Made by a program: the position numbers and the translations under genes. This document shows, in pieces, positions 25,040 through 33,874 of a stretch of DNA of 64,000 nt. Numbering within the stretch: position 1 is the first letter of the stretch; each line of letters begins with the position of its first letter. Below the pieces are notes generated by a model that ran no database searches, had not been told where the DNA came from, and saw only the letters and a program-made list of their open reading frames with translations. Source of the stretch: Paenibacillus sp. J2TS4 (GTDB lineage Bacteria; Bacillota; Bacilli; Paenibacillales; NBRC-103111). The stretch spans positions 1-64,000 of the forward strand of contig NZ_BOSH01000007.1 of NCBI RefSeq assembly GCF_018403245.1, read 5' to 3'.

Positions 25040-25963
25040 TTACTTCTGCCGAACCCCTGTGCTCGGACTGTACATTCCGTCGCTGCCGGTTATCGTCCGG
25101 CCCATCTTACCGCCGCTTGAGCTGCCCCCATAAGAGCCTGTCCCTTCCAGGTCCGGGAAAAACCGGGTAGCCAGTGTATTTAACGCCGGAACCAACTGGT
25201 CATGTGTCTGCCCCTGCTTGCCCATCTCTTCCAGCTTATTAAGCTGTGTTCGAAATTCATCGTTAGCCGATACGAAAACATGATGCAGCGCCGGGCTGCT
25301 CAGCTCTTTTACCTTTAGCGTTATTTTCTGTCTGATGGCTACTGGCATATTAGATAAATCGGAATCCGAGCTGGAGGAGTGCAATTCTCCGCGCGGATGG
25401 GCGCCCAGAGTCCCATTTATCGAGTTGTTTGCATTTCTATTTCTGTAATTTCGCGAGCTATCGACATCGAAGTCATACCCGTTCCCAGCCACTCCACTGT
25501 GTACTTTAGGAGGAATCTGCCCCCGATAAGGCTCTTCCCTTTGGTTGAGCATTCCGGTTCCGCCATCTGCTCTCGCTTCATCAAGCCGCTTAGCCTGCTC
25601 CTCCAATTCCACAGCAACATAAACATAGCTATCCGTAATGACGGTCTTGGCTGAACGCACCTCTTCCATCGCCGCAAGCTGACCATCTAAATAAGAACTC
25701 CATTCCATTCTTGTATTATTATGTGGGGAGATTATTCCTGTATTAGTCCGCTCTCCTTGATTTCTACTCAGCTCGCGCATGCCCGGATGTTGTCTTTTTT
25801 TTACGCTCTCTTCTATTATTTCCTGCTTGAACTCCCTCCCCCGATAACCGTTGAACCCTTTGGCTTGCTGCTGGCTTGTTGTGCAGCCAGTCAATAAGAG
25901 GCCAATTGCGAGTCCGACAGACACCAGCATTTTGGCTTCGATCAGGCGCCGCTTATGGTCCAT
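25040..25963 (-). CDS. YhcN/YlaJ-family sporulation lipoprotein
   Basis: A 307-residue lipoprotein. The signal peptide ends with lipobox LLTGC (Cys27). A low-complexity Gln/Arg/Asn-rich region follows, then the YhcN/YlaJ core with SAKTVITDSYVYVAVELEEQ and a C-terminal KELSSPALHHVFVSANDEFRTQLNKL segment. Family members are inner-forespore-membrane lipoproteins made during sporulation. It is longer than B. subtilis YhcN because of the Asn/Ser-rich insert (around residues 140-200). The ATG at 25963 was chosen for the lipoprotein start; GGGAG lies upstream. Confidence 0.82.
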   Translation of the reverse strand: MDHKRRLIEAKMLVSVGLAIGLLLTGCTTSQQQAKGFNGYRGREFKQEIIEESVKKRQHPGMRELSRNQGERTNTGIISPHNNTRMEWSSYLDGQLAAMEEVRSAKTVITDSYVYVAVELEEQAKRLDEARADGGTGMLNQREEPYRGQIPPKVHSGVAGNGYDFDVDSSRNYRNRNANNSINGTLGAHPRGELHSSSSDSDLSNMPVAIRQKITLKVKELSSPALHHVFVSANDEFRTQLNKLEEMGKQGQTHDQLVPALNTLATRFFPDLEGTGSYGGSSSGGKMGRTITGSDGMYSPSTGVRQK

Positions 25964-26171
25964 TTTGCTTCTCCCGCCTTTCATTATTAAGTTTCATATC
26001 CAATGGTTCATCATCTGTGTATGAATGGACTAAGGTATCTTTTCTGGAAAGCGTTTGGCTCGCCTTATTATCATTTGGTTTTTCGATAAAATTATGCTGT
26101 AGGTAAGACGAGAGTAAAATTTGCCTTTAAACTTTTAGAGTTGCTGGACGGATGGGATTTATCCCGCGTGA

Positions 26172-26387
26172 TGTGCGGGAACGTCTATTTTCGTTATTAT
26201 CCTGCTGGAAAGCGGCATTCTGCCGATTCAAGTATCCGCAAGCGAGAAAGCAAAAATCGGCGTCGCTTTTCTGGCCGGCTTCGGCTACGGTAAAATTGCG
26301 GAGAAGCTGACCTTGCTGACGGAACCCCTGTTTAACGGCAAGAAAACTGAAGCAGGCGACTCTCCGACCAAGTGCGAGCAGCGCTAA
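26172..26387 (+). pseudogene. Gene fragment encoding a membrane-protein C-terminus
   Basis: A 71-codon open frame without a credible start codon or ribosome binding site ends at TAA 26385-26387. Its translation looks coding: a hydrophobic helix (SIFVIILLESGILPI), then KAKIGVAFLAGFGYGKIAEKL and a polar tail. It looks like the 3' remnant of a small membrane-protein gene. I do not recognise the family. Confidence 0.45.
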
Positions 26388-26537
26388 CCTTCAGGTTTAA
26401 CGTCATCCATCGCCAGGCTAAAGATGATCCCGCACTGGCCAGCCGCAAACTTTTCCACACTAGCAACAGGCATAATTTTGGACAACGGTATGGATAATAG
26501 TAGAGGTTGTTACCAAATTAATTAAAGGAGAATAGCT

Positions 26538-26885
26538 ATGCAACCTTTTCAAGCCAGTCAACAGATCAATCAATGCCGCCAAACCGTCCGTCAAATGATG
26601 CAGCAAACGGAACAAGCCAGTATGACGTATCAGCAATTAATGCAGCAGGAACAGCAAAATGCGGTGGAATTAGAGCAAATTGCCCAAAAGGAACGCCATG
26701 CGGTTCAAGTCATCCAGACCGTTCTGCAAGGTCACCATACGGCCATGCAGCAAATGCAGCATATAGAACAGTTGTGCAACGACCTGGAGCAAATCATGCA
26801 CAGCCTGAGCCAAGCGGGACAACAACCCTACGCTACGCAGACCATGGGCTCACGTCCATACTCTCAGCCATCCTATAGACAATAG
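26538..26885 (+). CDS. Gln-rich coiled-coil hypothetical protein
   Basis: A 115-residue protein with over a quarter glutamine, rich in Met and His and predicted to be almost wholly helical (for example QQTEQASMTYQQLMQQEQQN), ending in a short disordered tail with Tyr and Pro. No signal peptide or known domain. AAAGGAG precedes the ATG at good spacing, so expression is likely. The composition is reminiscent of spore-coat or spore-associated proteins, but nothing in the sequence proves this. Confidence 0.7.
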   Translation: MQPFQASQQINQCRQTVRQMMQQTEQASMTYQQLMQQEQQNAVELEQIAQKERHAVQVIQTVLQGHHTAMQQMQHIEQLCNDLEQIMHSLSQAGQQPYATQTMGSRPYSQPSYRQ

Positions 26886-26973
26886 TCTTCAGCAGCAATC
26901 CTCCCTTGGGGCCGTCGAATAAAGACCCCCACATGGGCTTATCTTTAGGCTGTGCGGCCTTAGCTTTATGCAA

Positions 26974-27011
26974 AATAAAAAAAGACCGGTTTCCAGAGTG
27001 GAACCCGGTCT
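26974..27011 (-). terminator. Terminator of the oxidoreductase gene
   Basis: AGACCGG / CCGGTCT with inner TTTCC / GGAAC pairing (26983-27011). On the minus strand it is followed by TTTTTTTATTTTG, a strong terminator for the gene ending at 27168. Confidence 0.75.
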
Positions 27012-27167
27012 ATAAAATAATTTATGGACAATCGATTAAAAACAAAAATAATGCACACGTTAACATAAACAAGTGTAAAGAAGGACTGAAAAAGAATAGC
27101 AGGATCGTTCCGCTGTATTGTCCCTCTAAGTCATAGCGAGCTTGTATGAAATATAAAGGTCATCCAA

Positions 27168-28328
27168 CTAGTATGTTCCTTCTGTATCCATAGTTTGCTC
27201 TTGTGTCACTTTAACAAATTTGGAATTGCGGATTTTCTCCTGCAGCTTCTCATAATATAAATCTTCATCGATCGGCAATTCCACCCAATCGTCCAGCCAG
27301 GAGGATAAATGCATGGCATTGGATAGCGTCAATCCTTTAATCCCTTCAACACCGGGAGCCAATAGGGGAGTTCCTTTAAGGATAGCGTCCGTAAAGTTTT
27401 GCGTAATTCCGCTATGACCGGTTTCTTTACCGACGATAGGAATTTCGCATTTCCAGCATTCCGGCTGCCCAAATCCGCCTTTGAATTCAGCATTGAATTG
27501 GCGTTCCGGAACTCTGAGCCTCCAGAAGGTGAGAGTATCGTCTTCAATTACGATCTTCCCACGGTCTCCCGTCACCTCGTAACGGTTCGTTCCCGGTGCT
27601 TCCCCGGTCGTCGTTACGAATAAGCCCGTAGCCCCATTCTCGTATTCGACATAAGCCGTCACATCATCTTCTACCTCGATGTTGTGGTACTTACCGAATG
27701 CACAGAATGCCCTGACCCGGGTCGGCATCATATCAGCGGTCCATTGCCATAAATCCAACTGGTGCGGATCCTGATTCAGCAGTACTCCGCCGCCTTCTCC
27801 CGCCCAGGTGGCTCGCCATCCGCCGGAATCGTAATAGCTTTGCGGGCGGTACCAGGTCGTAATGATCCAATTCGTACGGCGAATTTCCCCAAGCTCTCCC
27901 GATGTAACCAGGTCCCTCAGCTTCTGATAAAGCGGGTTGGTCCGCTGATTATACATAATTCCGAACAGCTTGTCCGTTTTGAGGGCCGCTTCATTCATTT
28001 CGCGAACCTGCTTCGTGTAAACTCCCGCGGGCTTCTCCACCAGAACGTGAAGTCCATGCTCGAAGGCCTGAATAGCAAGTGAAGGATGGTCATAATGCGG
28101 GGTTGCGATAAGAACTGCATCAATCTCGCCCGAAGCATACATCGCTTCAACGCTGTCATAAAGCCGAACCTCTTCACCCAGATTGTCTTTGGCCCAGCTT
28201 AGCCGCTCGGCTCTGGTGTCGCAGACGGCCGTCAGTTTGGCGCCCTGAATCTTGCCCTGTGCCAAATATTTAGCGTGGGAGGACCCCATGTTCCCGATGC
28301 CGATAATTCCAAATCGAACTTTATCCAT
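27168..28328 (-). CDS. Gfo/Idh/MocA-family oxidoreductase
   Basis: A 386-residue NAD(P)-dependent dehydrogenase. The N-terminal Rossmann fold has GIIGIGNMGSSHAKYL; the catalytic EKPAGVYTKQVREM and the later WRATWAGEGGGVLLNQDPHQLDLW match sugar and inositol dehydrogenases of this family. The substrate is probably a sugar derivative but cannot be named. The ATG at 28328 has AGGAGGG 5 bp upstream; the frame is open 6 codons further. No transporter or sugar genes lie next to it. Confidence 0.9.
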   Translation of the reverse strand: MDKVRFGIIGIGNMGSSHAKYLAQGKIQGAKLTAVCDTRAERLSWAKDNLGEEVRLYDSVEAMYASGEIDAVLIATPHYDHPSLAIQAFEHGLHVLVEKPAGVYTKQVREMNEAALKTDKLFGIMYNQRTNPLYQKLRDLVTSGELGEIRRTNWIITTWYRPQSYYDSGGWRATWAGEGGGVLLNQDPHQLDLWQWTADMMPTRVRAFCAFGKYHNIEVEDDVTAYVEYENGATGLFVTTTGEAPGTNRYEVTGDRGKIVIEDDTLTFWRLRVPERQFNAEFKGGFGQPECWKCEIPIVGKETGHSGITQNFTDAILKGTPLLAPGVEGIKGLTLSNAMHLSSWLDDWVELPIDEDLYYEKLQEKIRNSKFVKVTQEQTMDTEGTY

Positions 28329-28501
28329 AGTTACCCTCCTGTCCAATAAAATAATAAATGAATCATGAGTACATTATAAACCAAACCGTCCTCTAAACAA
28401 AGAGAGGGTTAAGCAAAGTTCCGCCTTATTGCAATTTAACCAACTTTCGCATACTTCGATTCGACATATTTAACTCTATATAAATACACAAAAGAAGACG
28501 A

Positions 28502-28645
28502 TCATTCCGTTCCGAAGGAAAGTGCCCCCGAAGCTTCAAACATCTTGTTTTGTATTCCTTATTTATTGGACAGGCCTTCGGGTGGTAGGAATACAAAGCC
28601 AAAACTCGCCCTGGAAGCATCTTTCCTTCTCCACTCCATGATCTA
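28502..28645 (+). repeat. Dispersed repeat B, copy 1
   Basis: About 145 bp beginning CATTCCGTTCCGAAGGAAAG and ending in the GGAAGCATCTTTC / TCTCCAC region. It closely matches copies at 40204-40350 and 60868-61084. Within it TTTGTATTCC pairs with GGAATACAAA, giving a stem-loop. The rest of the gap 28329-28976 has AT-rich DNA without supported genes. Confidence 0.85.
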
Positions 28646-28976
28646 TAATATCTTTAGTGCCGTGTATATACATTCGCAAATAATTTATAGAAAACAGCGT
28701 TGTCTACTTAAAATTCTGGACAGTTTAAGAAAAAATTTAGTTTTTAATAGACAATTCCTTAACCATTTTGTATTAAAATAATAAATAGAGGAATAAAGTT
28801 AGTGAGGGTACCAGGTTGTCATGTCCTATCAAGTGTTGAACATTCAAAGAATCCACCAGGACTTTTGCAGCCCGACCTAAGTCCAGTTCAAGAACGGTCT
28901 TAAGTCAATACCGCAATCACCAAAACTATTTTACAATTAGGTTAATGAGAATCGTTGCAAATGGGGTGTTCATAAA

Positions 28977-30158
28977 GTGAAAGGAAACCGGCAACCAAAC
29001 ATATTAATACTATCCGGCGAACTCGGAGATGGACATAAGCAAGCAGCCAAAGCGATCCTGGAAGCTTCCAGGCTTTATGGTCCAGGTGTGCAAGTGAAGG
29101 TTGTGGATTTTATGGAATGGACCCATCCCAAGCTTCATCATATCGGTAAATACTGCTACGCCCAATGGGTCAAGCGTTTCCCCTACATGTATGGGTTCTT
29201 GTTTCAAAAAACACGGACGGACAACTCTTTGTCGCAATTATTTAAAAAAATCAAGCTCTTTGACCTTGACCGTATGTTAAAATTGTTAGAAGGGGTTCAG
29301 CCTACCGTTGTCGTCAGCACCTTTCCTTCGGCTGCTGCAGCGATGTCTGTACTTAAAAGCCACGGACTGACTCAAGTGCCTACGGTCACGATCATTACCG
29401 ATCATACCGATCACAGCTACTGGATCCATCCCTATACGGATCGTTATCTTGTCGGCTCCGACGTCGTCCGCGATGCTTTGCTGCTGCATAACGTGAACGA
29501 GTATCAAATATCGATTACCGGCATTCCGGTTCGCCCCCAGTTTTCGCAGAAGATGGACCGTAATAAGCTAAGAGCTAAACATGGAATCCATCAGACCATT
29601 CCCACCGTTCTTGTTATGGGTGGAGGCTTGGGGATGATAGGTAAAGAATTGACTTCCCTCTTATGGTCCGATCAGCTCTTCCCGACTCCCGTACAGTTTA
29701 TCGTCGTTTGCGGGCATAATGATAAGCTGAAGCAGCAGTTGGAACTTGACGCGAAACATTCCCCGCATCGGGTCAAATTGACCGGCTATATTGACTATGT
29801 TCACGAGTTGATGGCCTTGTCGGACATTGTTATTACGAAACCCGGCGGCCTGACTACTTCCGAAGCAGTCGCGGTAGAGCTTCCTATGCTGCTTTATAAA
29901 CCGCTGCCGGGCCAGGAGCAAGACAATGCCGCTTATTGGGTACGCTCCGGCGTAGCGATTCAAGCCAAGAAGGAAGAAGAGCTGCACACACAACTGTCTT
30001 ACGCCCTGCGTCATCCACAATTGTTGAGTGACATGAGAATCAAAGCCGGAACATTCGGAGCTAAGAATGCAGCGCTGAATGCCGTTGACGAAATTATCCG
30101 GACAGAGACGGCATGGACGGCTTATCAGCTTCCGGATGCTATCTACGCTGTCCGTTAA
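28977..30158 (+). CDS. MGDG-synthase-type glycosyltransferase (UgtP/YkoN-like)
   Basis: A 393-residue GT-B glycosyltransferase of the monogalactosyl-diacylglycerol synthase family. It shows NILILSGELGDGHKQAAKAI at the N-terminus, ITDHTDHSYWIHPYTD and, in the C-terminal domain, MGGGLGMIGKEL and ITKPGGLTTSEAVAVELPML. B. subtilis relatives are UgtP and YkoN. The acceptor is probably diacylglycerol or a related lipid. The start is GTG with GGGGTG upstream. A polysaccharide deacetylase follows by 36 bp, probably in the same operon. Confidence 0.88.
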   Translation: MKGNRQPNILILSGELGDGHKQAAKAILEASRLYGPGVQVKVVDFMEWTHPKLHHIGKYCYAQWVKRFPYMYGFLFQKTRTDNSLSQLFKKIKLFDLDRMLKLLEGVQPTVVVSTFPSAAAAMSVLKSHGLTQVPTVTIITDHTDHSYWIHPYTDRYLVGSDVVRDALLLHNVNEYQISITGIPVRPQFSQKMDRNKLRAKHGIHQTIPTVLVMGGGLGMIGKELTSLLWSDQLFPTPVQFIVVCGHNDKLKQQLELDAKHSPHRVKLTGYIDYVHELMALSDIVITKPGGLTTSEAVAVELPMLLYKPLPGQEQDNAAYWVRSGVAIQAKKEEELHTQLSYALRHPQLLSDMRIKAGTFGAKNAALNAVDEIIRTETAWTAYQLPDAIYAVR

Positions 30159-30194
30159 TCTGTCCAATTTTCCTTAGTGAAGGGGATAAGGGAA

Positions 30195-31496
30195 ATGAGA
30201 GAAAAATTGTTATGGGGGGGCCTCGCTTTTCTGGGCCTATATATGATTATTCCTTGGATTATTTCCCGTGTCTTCGGTTGGGGTGTCCATCGTAGAGGGA
30301 AACAATCCAGACAGGCGGCATTAACTTTTGATGACGGCCCCGATCCTAATTACACGCCTAAGCTGCTCGATTTACTACAACTATATAACATTAAAGCGAC
30401 TTTCTTTGTGCTTGGCTCCAAGGCAGAGCAGCATCCTGAGCTGATTCAGAGAATCCACCGGGAAGGACATCAAATCGGGGTTCACAATTATACTCATATG
30501 TCTAACTGGCTCATGACTCCCGGTAAGGTAAGAAAGCGCCACGTCGATCATTCCGCCGACATTGTCGAGCGGATTACCGGTGTTAGACCCTCTTTTTACC
30601 GGCCTCCGTGGGGAATTCTCAATCTGGGGGATTTTCTGCTTAAGCGCCAATATTCTATTGTCATGTGGTCCTTAATGGCCGGAGACTGGAATGTGAAAAC
30701 CGTCAAAAAAAGGCTGAGAAAGCTGCTGCTCACCCGGGTGACAGACGGTTCGGTTATTCTTCTGCATGATAGTGGCAAGACGCTTGGGGCCGATCCCGAA
30801 GCACCGCATTATATGCTGGAAGCGTTGGGCGAGACGCTGGCCCAGTGGGACCGCTCCTTCGAGTTCGTGCGGATCGACCAGATGTTTCCGGCGCCTGAAA
30901 GAAAACCGTCTTCCCCTGCGACAGAGATTGGATGGGTGCGACGATTCTTGCTAAGCTGCTGGTTGCTGTGGGAGCGTTGCTTTGTCCGGTTATTCCATAT
31001 CACTCCCGTTTCGGAGGAAGATTCGCTCTTTCAGCTGCGCTGCCGGGAATATTACGGAAACCAACCGATCCAACTGAGTGACGGGGTTGTGATTTCCAAG
31101 GGAGACCGAATCGCTGAATTACATTTTAACAACGATCTTCTGTTCCAGTTGTCCAGCCAATCCAAAAGCTCGGTCCAGCTAGCTATCCAGATGATCCGCA
31201 GAACCGAAGCGATGCTGCCGAAAATTGTCCATCTCCTGCAGACCGATCCCATGTACAAGGATGTCAAGGGATTGTACGGAATCAGCCTGATCCACCGCGG
31301 CACGAGTCAGCTAGGGTTTACCGTGATTGATCTGCCCAAAGGAGTATTCTCCTTCGCCACGCAGTACTATCTCAAACTGATGATGTATATTCTGCATCCT
31401 CAAGGCAAGCAGAGATTAAAGACGAAACGGGAATTGCTCGTCCCCAAAATTATTGCTATTTCCACCCGTGAGCTGCAAAATCGATATATCGCTTAA
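30195..31496 (+). CDS. NodB polysaccharide deacetylase fused to a YkoP-like domain
   Basis: A 433-residue protein. One membrane helix at the N-terminus precedes a NodB deacetylase domain with the DD motif (ALTFDDGPDPNYTPKLL), the zinc-binding HNYTH, and RPPWG and LLHDSG motifs. The C-terminal third (LLSCWLLWERCFVRLFHITP to the end) matches, as I recognise it, the YkoP-like domain that exists as a separate protein in B. subtilis. The ATG at 30195 has AAGGGG upstream; a GTG 6 codons earlier lacks a site. Likely acts on a cell-surface sugar polymer or glycolipid together with the upstream glycosyltransferase. Confidence 0.85.
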   Translation: MREKLLWGGLAFLGLYMIIPWIISRVFGWGVHRRGKQSRQAALTFDDGPDPNYTPKLLDLLQLYNIKATFFVLGSKAEQHPELIQRIHREGHQIGVHNYTHMSNWLMTPGKVRKRHVDHSADIVERITGVRPSFYRPPWGILNLGDFLLKRQYSIVMWSLMAGDWNVKTVKKRLRKLLLTRVTDGSVILLHDSGKTLGADPEAPHYMLEALGETLAQWDRSFEFVRIDQMFPAPERKPSSPATEIGWVRRFLLSCWLLWERCFVRLFHITPVSEEDSLFQLRCREYYGNQPIQLSDGVVISKGDRIAELHFNNDLLFQLSSQSKSSVQLAIQMIRRTEAMLPKIVHLLQTDPMYKDVKGLYGISLIHRGTSQLGFTVIDLPKGVFSFATQYYLKLMMYILHPQGKQRLKTKRELLVPKIIAISTRELQNRYIA

Positions 31497-31503
31497 CTTC
31501 GTC

Positions 31504-31532
31504 GGCGGCGCCTGCCAGGCACCGCCTTTATT
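31504..31532 (+). terminator. Intrinsic terminator of the deacetylase operon
   Basis: GGCGG (31504-31508) pairs with CCGCC (31522-31526), with inner GCCT / AGGC; TTTATTTA follows. Confidence 0.75.
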
Positions 31533-31564
31533 TAAATTATTTAACATATGAGATTTATCCAAAT

Positions 31565-33424
31565 TTATCCTATCGTTGGACAAGCCGGCAGGCGAACTTC
31601 CACAATCGTCCCCTGGTTCGGCCGGCTGAACAAGCTTAGTTGTCCTCCATGATCCTCTATTATTTTGCGGCTGATGGCCAGCCCCAGACCCGTTCCATTG
31701 GCTTTGGTCGTATAAAAGGGAATACTTAATCTCGGGAGTTCTTTAGCCGCTATCCCAATCCCTTCATCGATAAAATGGATCTGCGCGCCCTCCTTCTCAG
31801 TCGGCGTAACGACAATGTCCAGGCGTCCTCCGTCCGGCATAGCTTCAATGCCATTCTTCAAAATGTTGATAAACACCTGCTTCAACCGGTTAGCGTCACA
31901 GGAGACGGGAACGGCCGCCTTCTCGCTCTGGAGGGAAATATAAACAGGGGGTTCCGATGGCTGGCCCTGGAACAAGGCAACGACCGAATGAAGCACTTCC
32001 AGAAGATCGTTCTCTTCAAAATGAGGAGGCTGCGTTCTCGCCAAATACAATAATTCGTTCAAAATTCCGTTAATCCGATTGACTTCCTCCAACATTAGAG
32101 GAACCATCTCTCCCCTGCTGTGCTGCTGGTTCATCAATTGAAGATTGCCGGAGATAACGGTAAGCGGATTGCGAATTTCATGAGCGATACCGGCGGCCAA
32201 TTGCCCGACTAGTGACAGCTTTTCCGTGTTCCGAAGCCGGTTAATCAAATGCAGAGATTTGCGTATGAGTACAATGACGAGACAGAGAACGAGCCCCAGC
32301 ATTCCCAAATAGGAAATCGATGGGATCTGCGAACGGAAAAGCATATTGTCCAGAATATCAATCGTTCCCGCTACACTGAAACAAACAGTGCCGCAAAGAA
32401 CAATCTGCGCCTCCCGGTTCCGTTTGATGGACAATACCGTTAAATACAGGATAGTCACCGCCATCGTCACAAAAAGCAGCAATTGATAATAATACAATCC
32501 GGTCAACCAATGAATCGCGCCGAAATAAGCCGCTGGCAGAAAAACGAAAGCATACAACAGATGGATCTTGCAAAGGACTTTCATCCACCAAAATATTCCA
32601 TATTCCTCAAATAATTGTGTCAGCAGGAGAAGAGCCGAGGCGGTTCCGCCTATAAGCGAAATAAGCTCTAAATACATCCAGACCATCGGCGCATCGTAAT
32701 AAAAATAAATAATGGTCGTTCGGCATATAGTATAAAGGCCAAAACTGACCGAAAACATACTGAAGGATAAGAAAGGCTTGAGCCTTAGCTTGTAATAGGG
32801 ATACAAGGATAACAGACCCGCCAGAATGTAGAAGCAGCCGAGGATAATCCGATCCGCCTGCTGCTTAAGCAGCCCCAGAATAAAATCAGACCTTGCGGCC
32901 AGAGTAGGATATTCGATAATCCCGATATTTTGTGAGCTGGAATACACCTTGATATAAATCATTTCCCCCATCAGTTCTGAAGGAAGAGGAACGATTCTTT
33001 CGGGAGTCCCTTGATAGACGTTCCGGGCGTTGCCAATCTGTCCAAATTGGTAAATCATTTGACCGTTTATATAAATTCTGAAGTTCTCGTAAATCCTCAC
33101 TAACAAGCTGGGATCCTTCCACAACTTCGTCGGAAGCTTCGCCCTTAACCAGAGGATATCCCGCTCTCCCCGATCGGGGGGATTCACCGTCTGTTCAGCA
33201 GGAAGCCAGTAGTCGTTAGGAATCCCTTTATAATCCGGTCCGCTCTCCCACATCAGATTCCCGTAGGAGTCTATCGGAAAGTCTCCCCAATGATATTCCC
33301 ATTCTGTCAGCTCCATGCTGGAATAAGAGGTCCCTTCTTGATCCGCATGAACATAAGAAGAACAGAACCACAAGGCAACGAATAACAAAATCAGTATTCT
33401 AAAAAGTTTATTCGATAAACTCAT
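31565..33424 (-). CDS. 7TM sensor histidine kinase
   Basis: A kinase of about 619 residues. A signal peptide precedes an extracytoplasmic beta-rich domain (about 35-185, with WLRAKLPTKLWKDPSLLVRIYENFRIYINGQ, a 7TMR-DISM-extracellular-like pattern), seven transmembrane helices (about 195-405), a HisKA domain (AGIAHEIRNPLTVISGNLQL) and a HATPase with GTGLGLAISRKIIEDHGG. The domain order is that of 7TMR-DISM kinases, which often bind sugars or similar ligands. No response regulator is adjacent. The ATG at 33424 was preferred over 33436 because of GGTG 6 bp upstream, but this is weak. Confidence 0.87.
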   Translation of the reverse strand: MSLSNKLFRILILLFVALWFCSSYVHADQEGTSYSSMELTEWEYHWGDFPIDSYGNLMWESGPDYKGIPNDYWLPAEQTVNPPDRGERDILWLRAKLPTKLWKDPSLLVRIYENFRIYINGQMIYQFGQIGNARNVYQGTPERIVPLPSELMGEMIYIKVYSSSQNIGIIEYPTLAARSDFILGLLKQQADRIILGCFYILAGLLSLYPYYKLRLKPFLSFSMFSVSFGLYTICRTTIIYFYYDAPMVWMYLELISLIGGTASALLLLTQLFEEYGIFWWMKVLCKIHLLYAFVFLPAAYFGAIHWLTGLYYYQLLLFVTMAVTILYLTVLSIKRNREAQIVLCGTVCFSVAGTIDILDNMLFRSQIPSISYLGMLGLVLCLVIVLIRKSLHLINRLRNTEKLSLVGQLAAGIAHEIRNPLTVISGNLQLMNQQHSRGEMVPLMLEEVNRINGILNELLYLARTQPPHFEENDLLEVLHSVVALFQGQPSEPPVYISLQSEKAAVPVSCDANRLKQVFINILKNGIEAMPDGGRLDIVVTPTEKEGAQIHFIDEGIGIAAKELPRLSIPFYTTKANGTGLGLAISRKIIEDHGGQLSLFSRPNQGTIVEVRLPACPTIG

Positions 33425-33649
33425 GTTAGACACCATCTCTTGCCATCGTAATTGGAATGGATGCCAAGCGTAAACGGCTGTCGCCGACCTTTAGAAGGCG
33501 AAATAACGTTTCGCAATGAATGATAAGCATAATAAATAAGGGTGAATCTTATAAATTCTTATTATTTGAACAAGCTGATTTTATGACCACATATAGAATT
33601 TACAAGTTTCTGCTTCCTGAATCCCATCAAATTCTATTTGACGACAAAA

Positions 33650-33703
33650 ACAACCTTTAAACGCGGTCGCTCATCCTCGAAGGACTCCGATAGGAGTTTT
33701 TCT
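33650..33703 (+). repeat. Dispersed repeat D, copy 2
   Basis: CCTTTAAACGCGGTCGCTCA followed by GAAGGACTCCGATAGGAG and a T-rich end with CTCAAC. It is the plus-strand equivalent of 3133-3190. The surrounding gap 33425-33811 is AT-rich, with no supported gene. Confidence 0.65.
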
Positions 33704-33815
33704 CAACGGATACTTACATCCAAAAATTCGACACTATTTTACAAAATCCTTCCTCATTCCTTAAACTATAGTCAATATTTCCCCATTTTTCGACATTATC
33801 ACTAAAAAATCGTGC

Positions 33816-33853
33816 GAAAAAAACACAGTCGCAGGATTCCCCCGCAACTGTGT
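33816..33853 (-). terminator. Terminator of the flotillin operon
   Basis: ACACAGT (33823-33829) pairs with ACTGTGT (33847-33853). On the minus strand the stem is followed by TTTTTTTCG. Confidence 0.8.
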
Positions 33854-33874
33854 GTTCCTTCCCATCCCGATACG

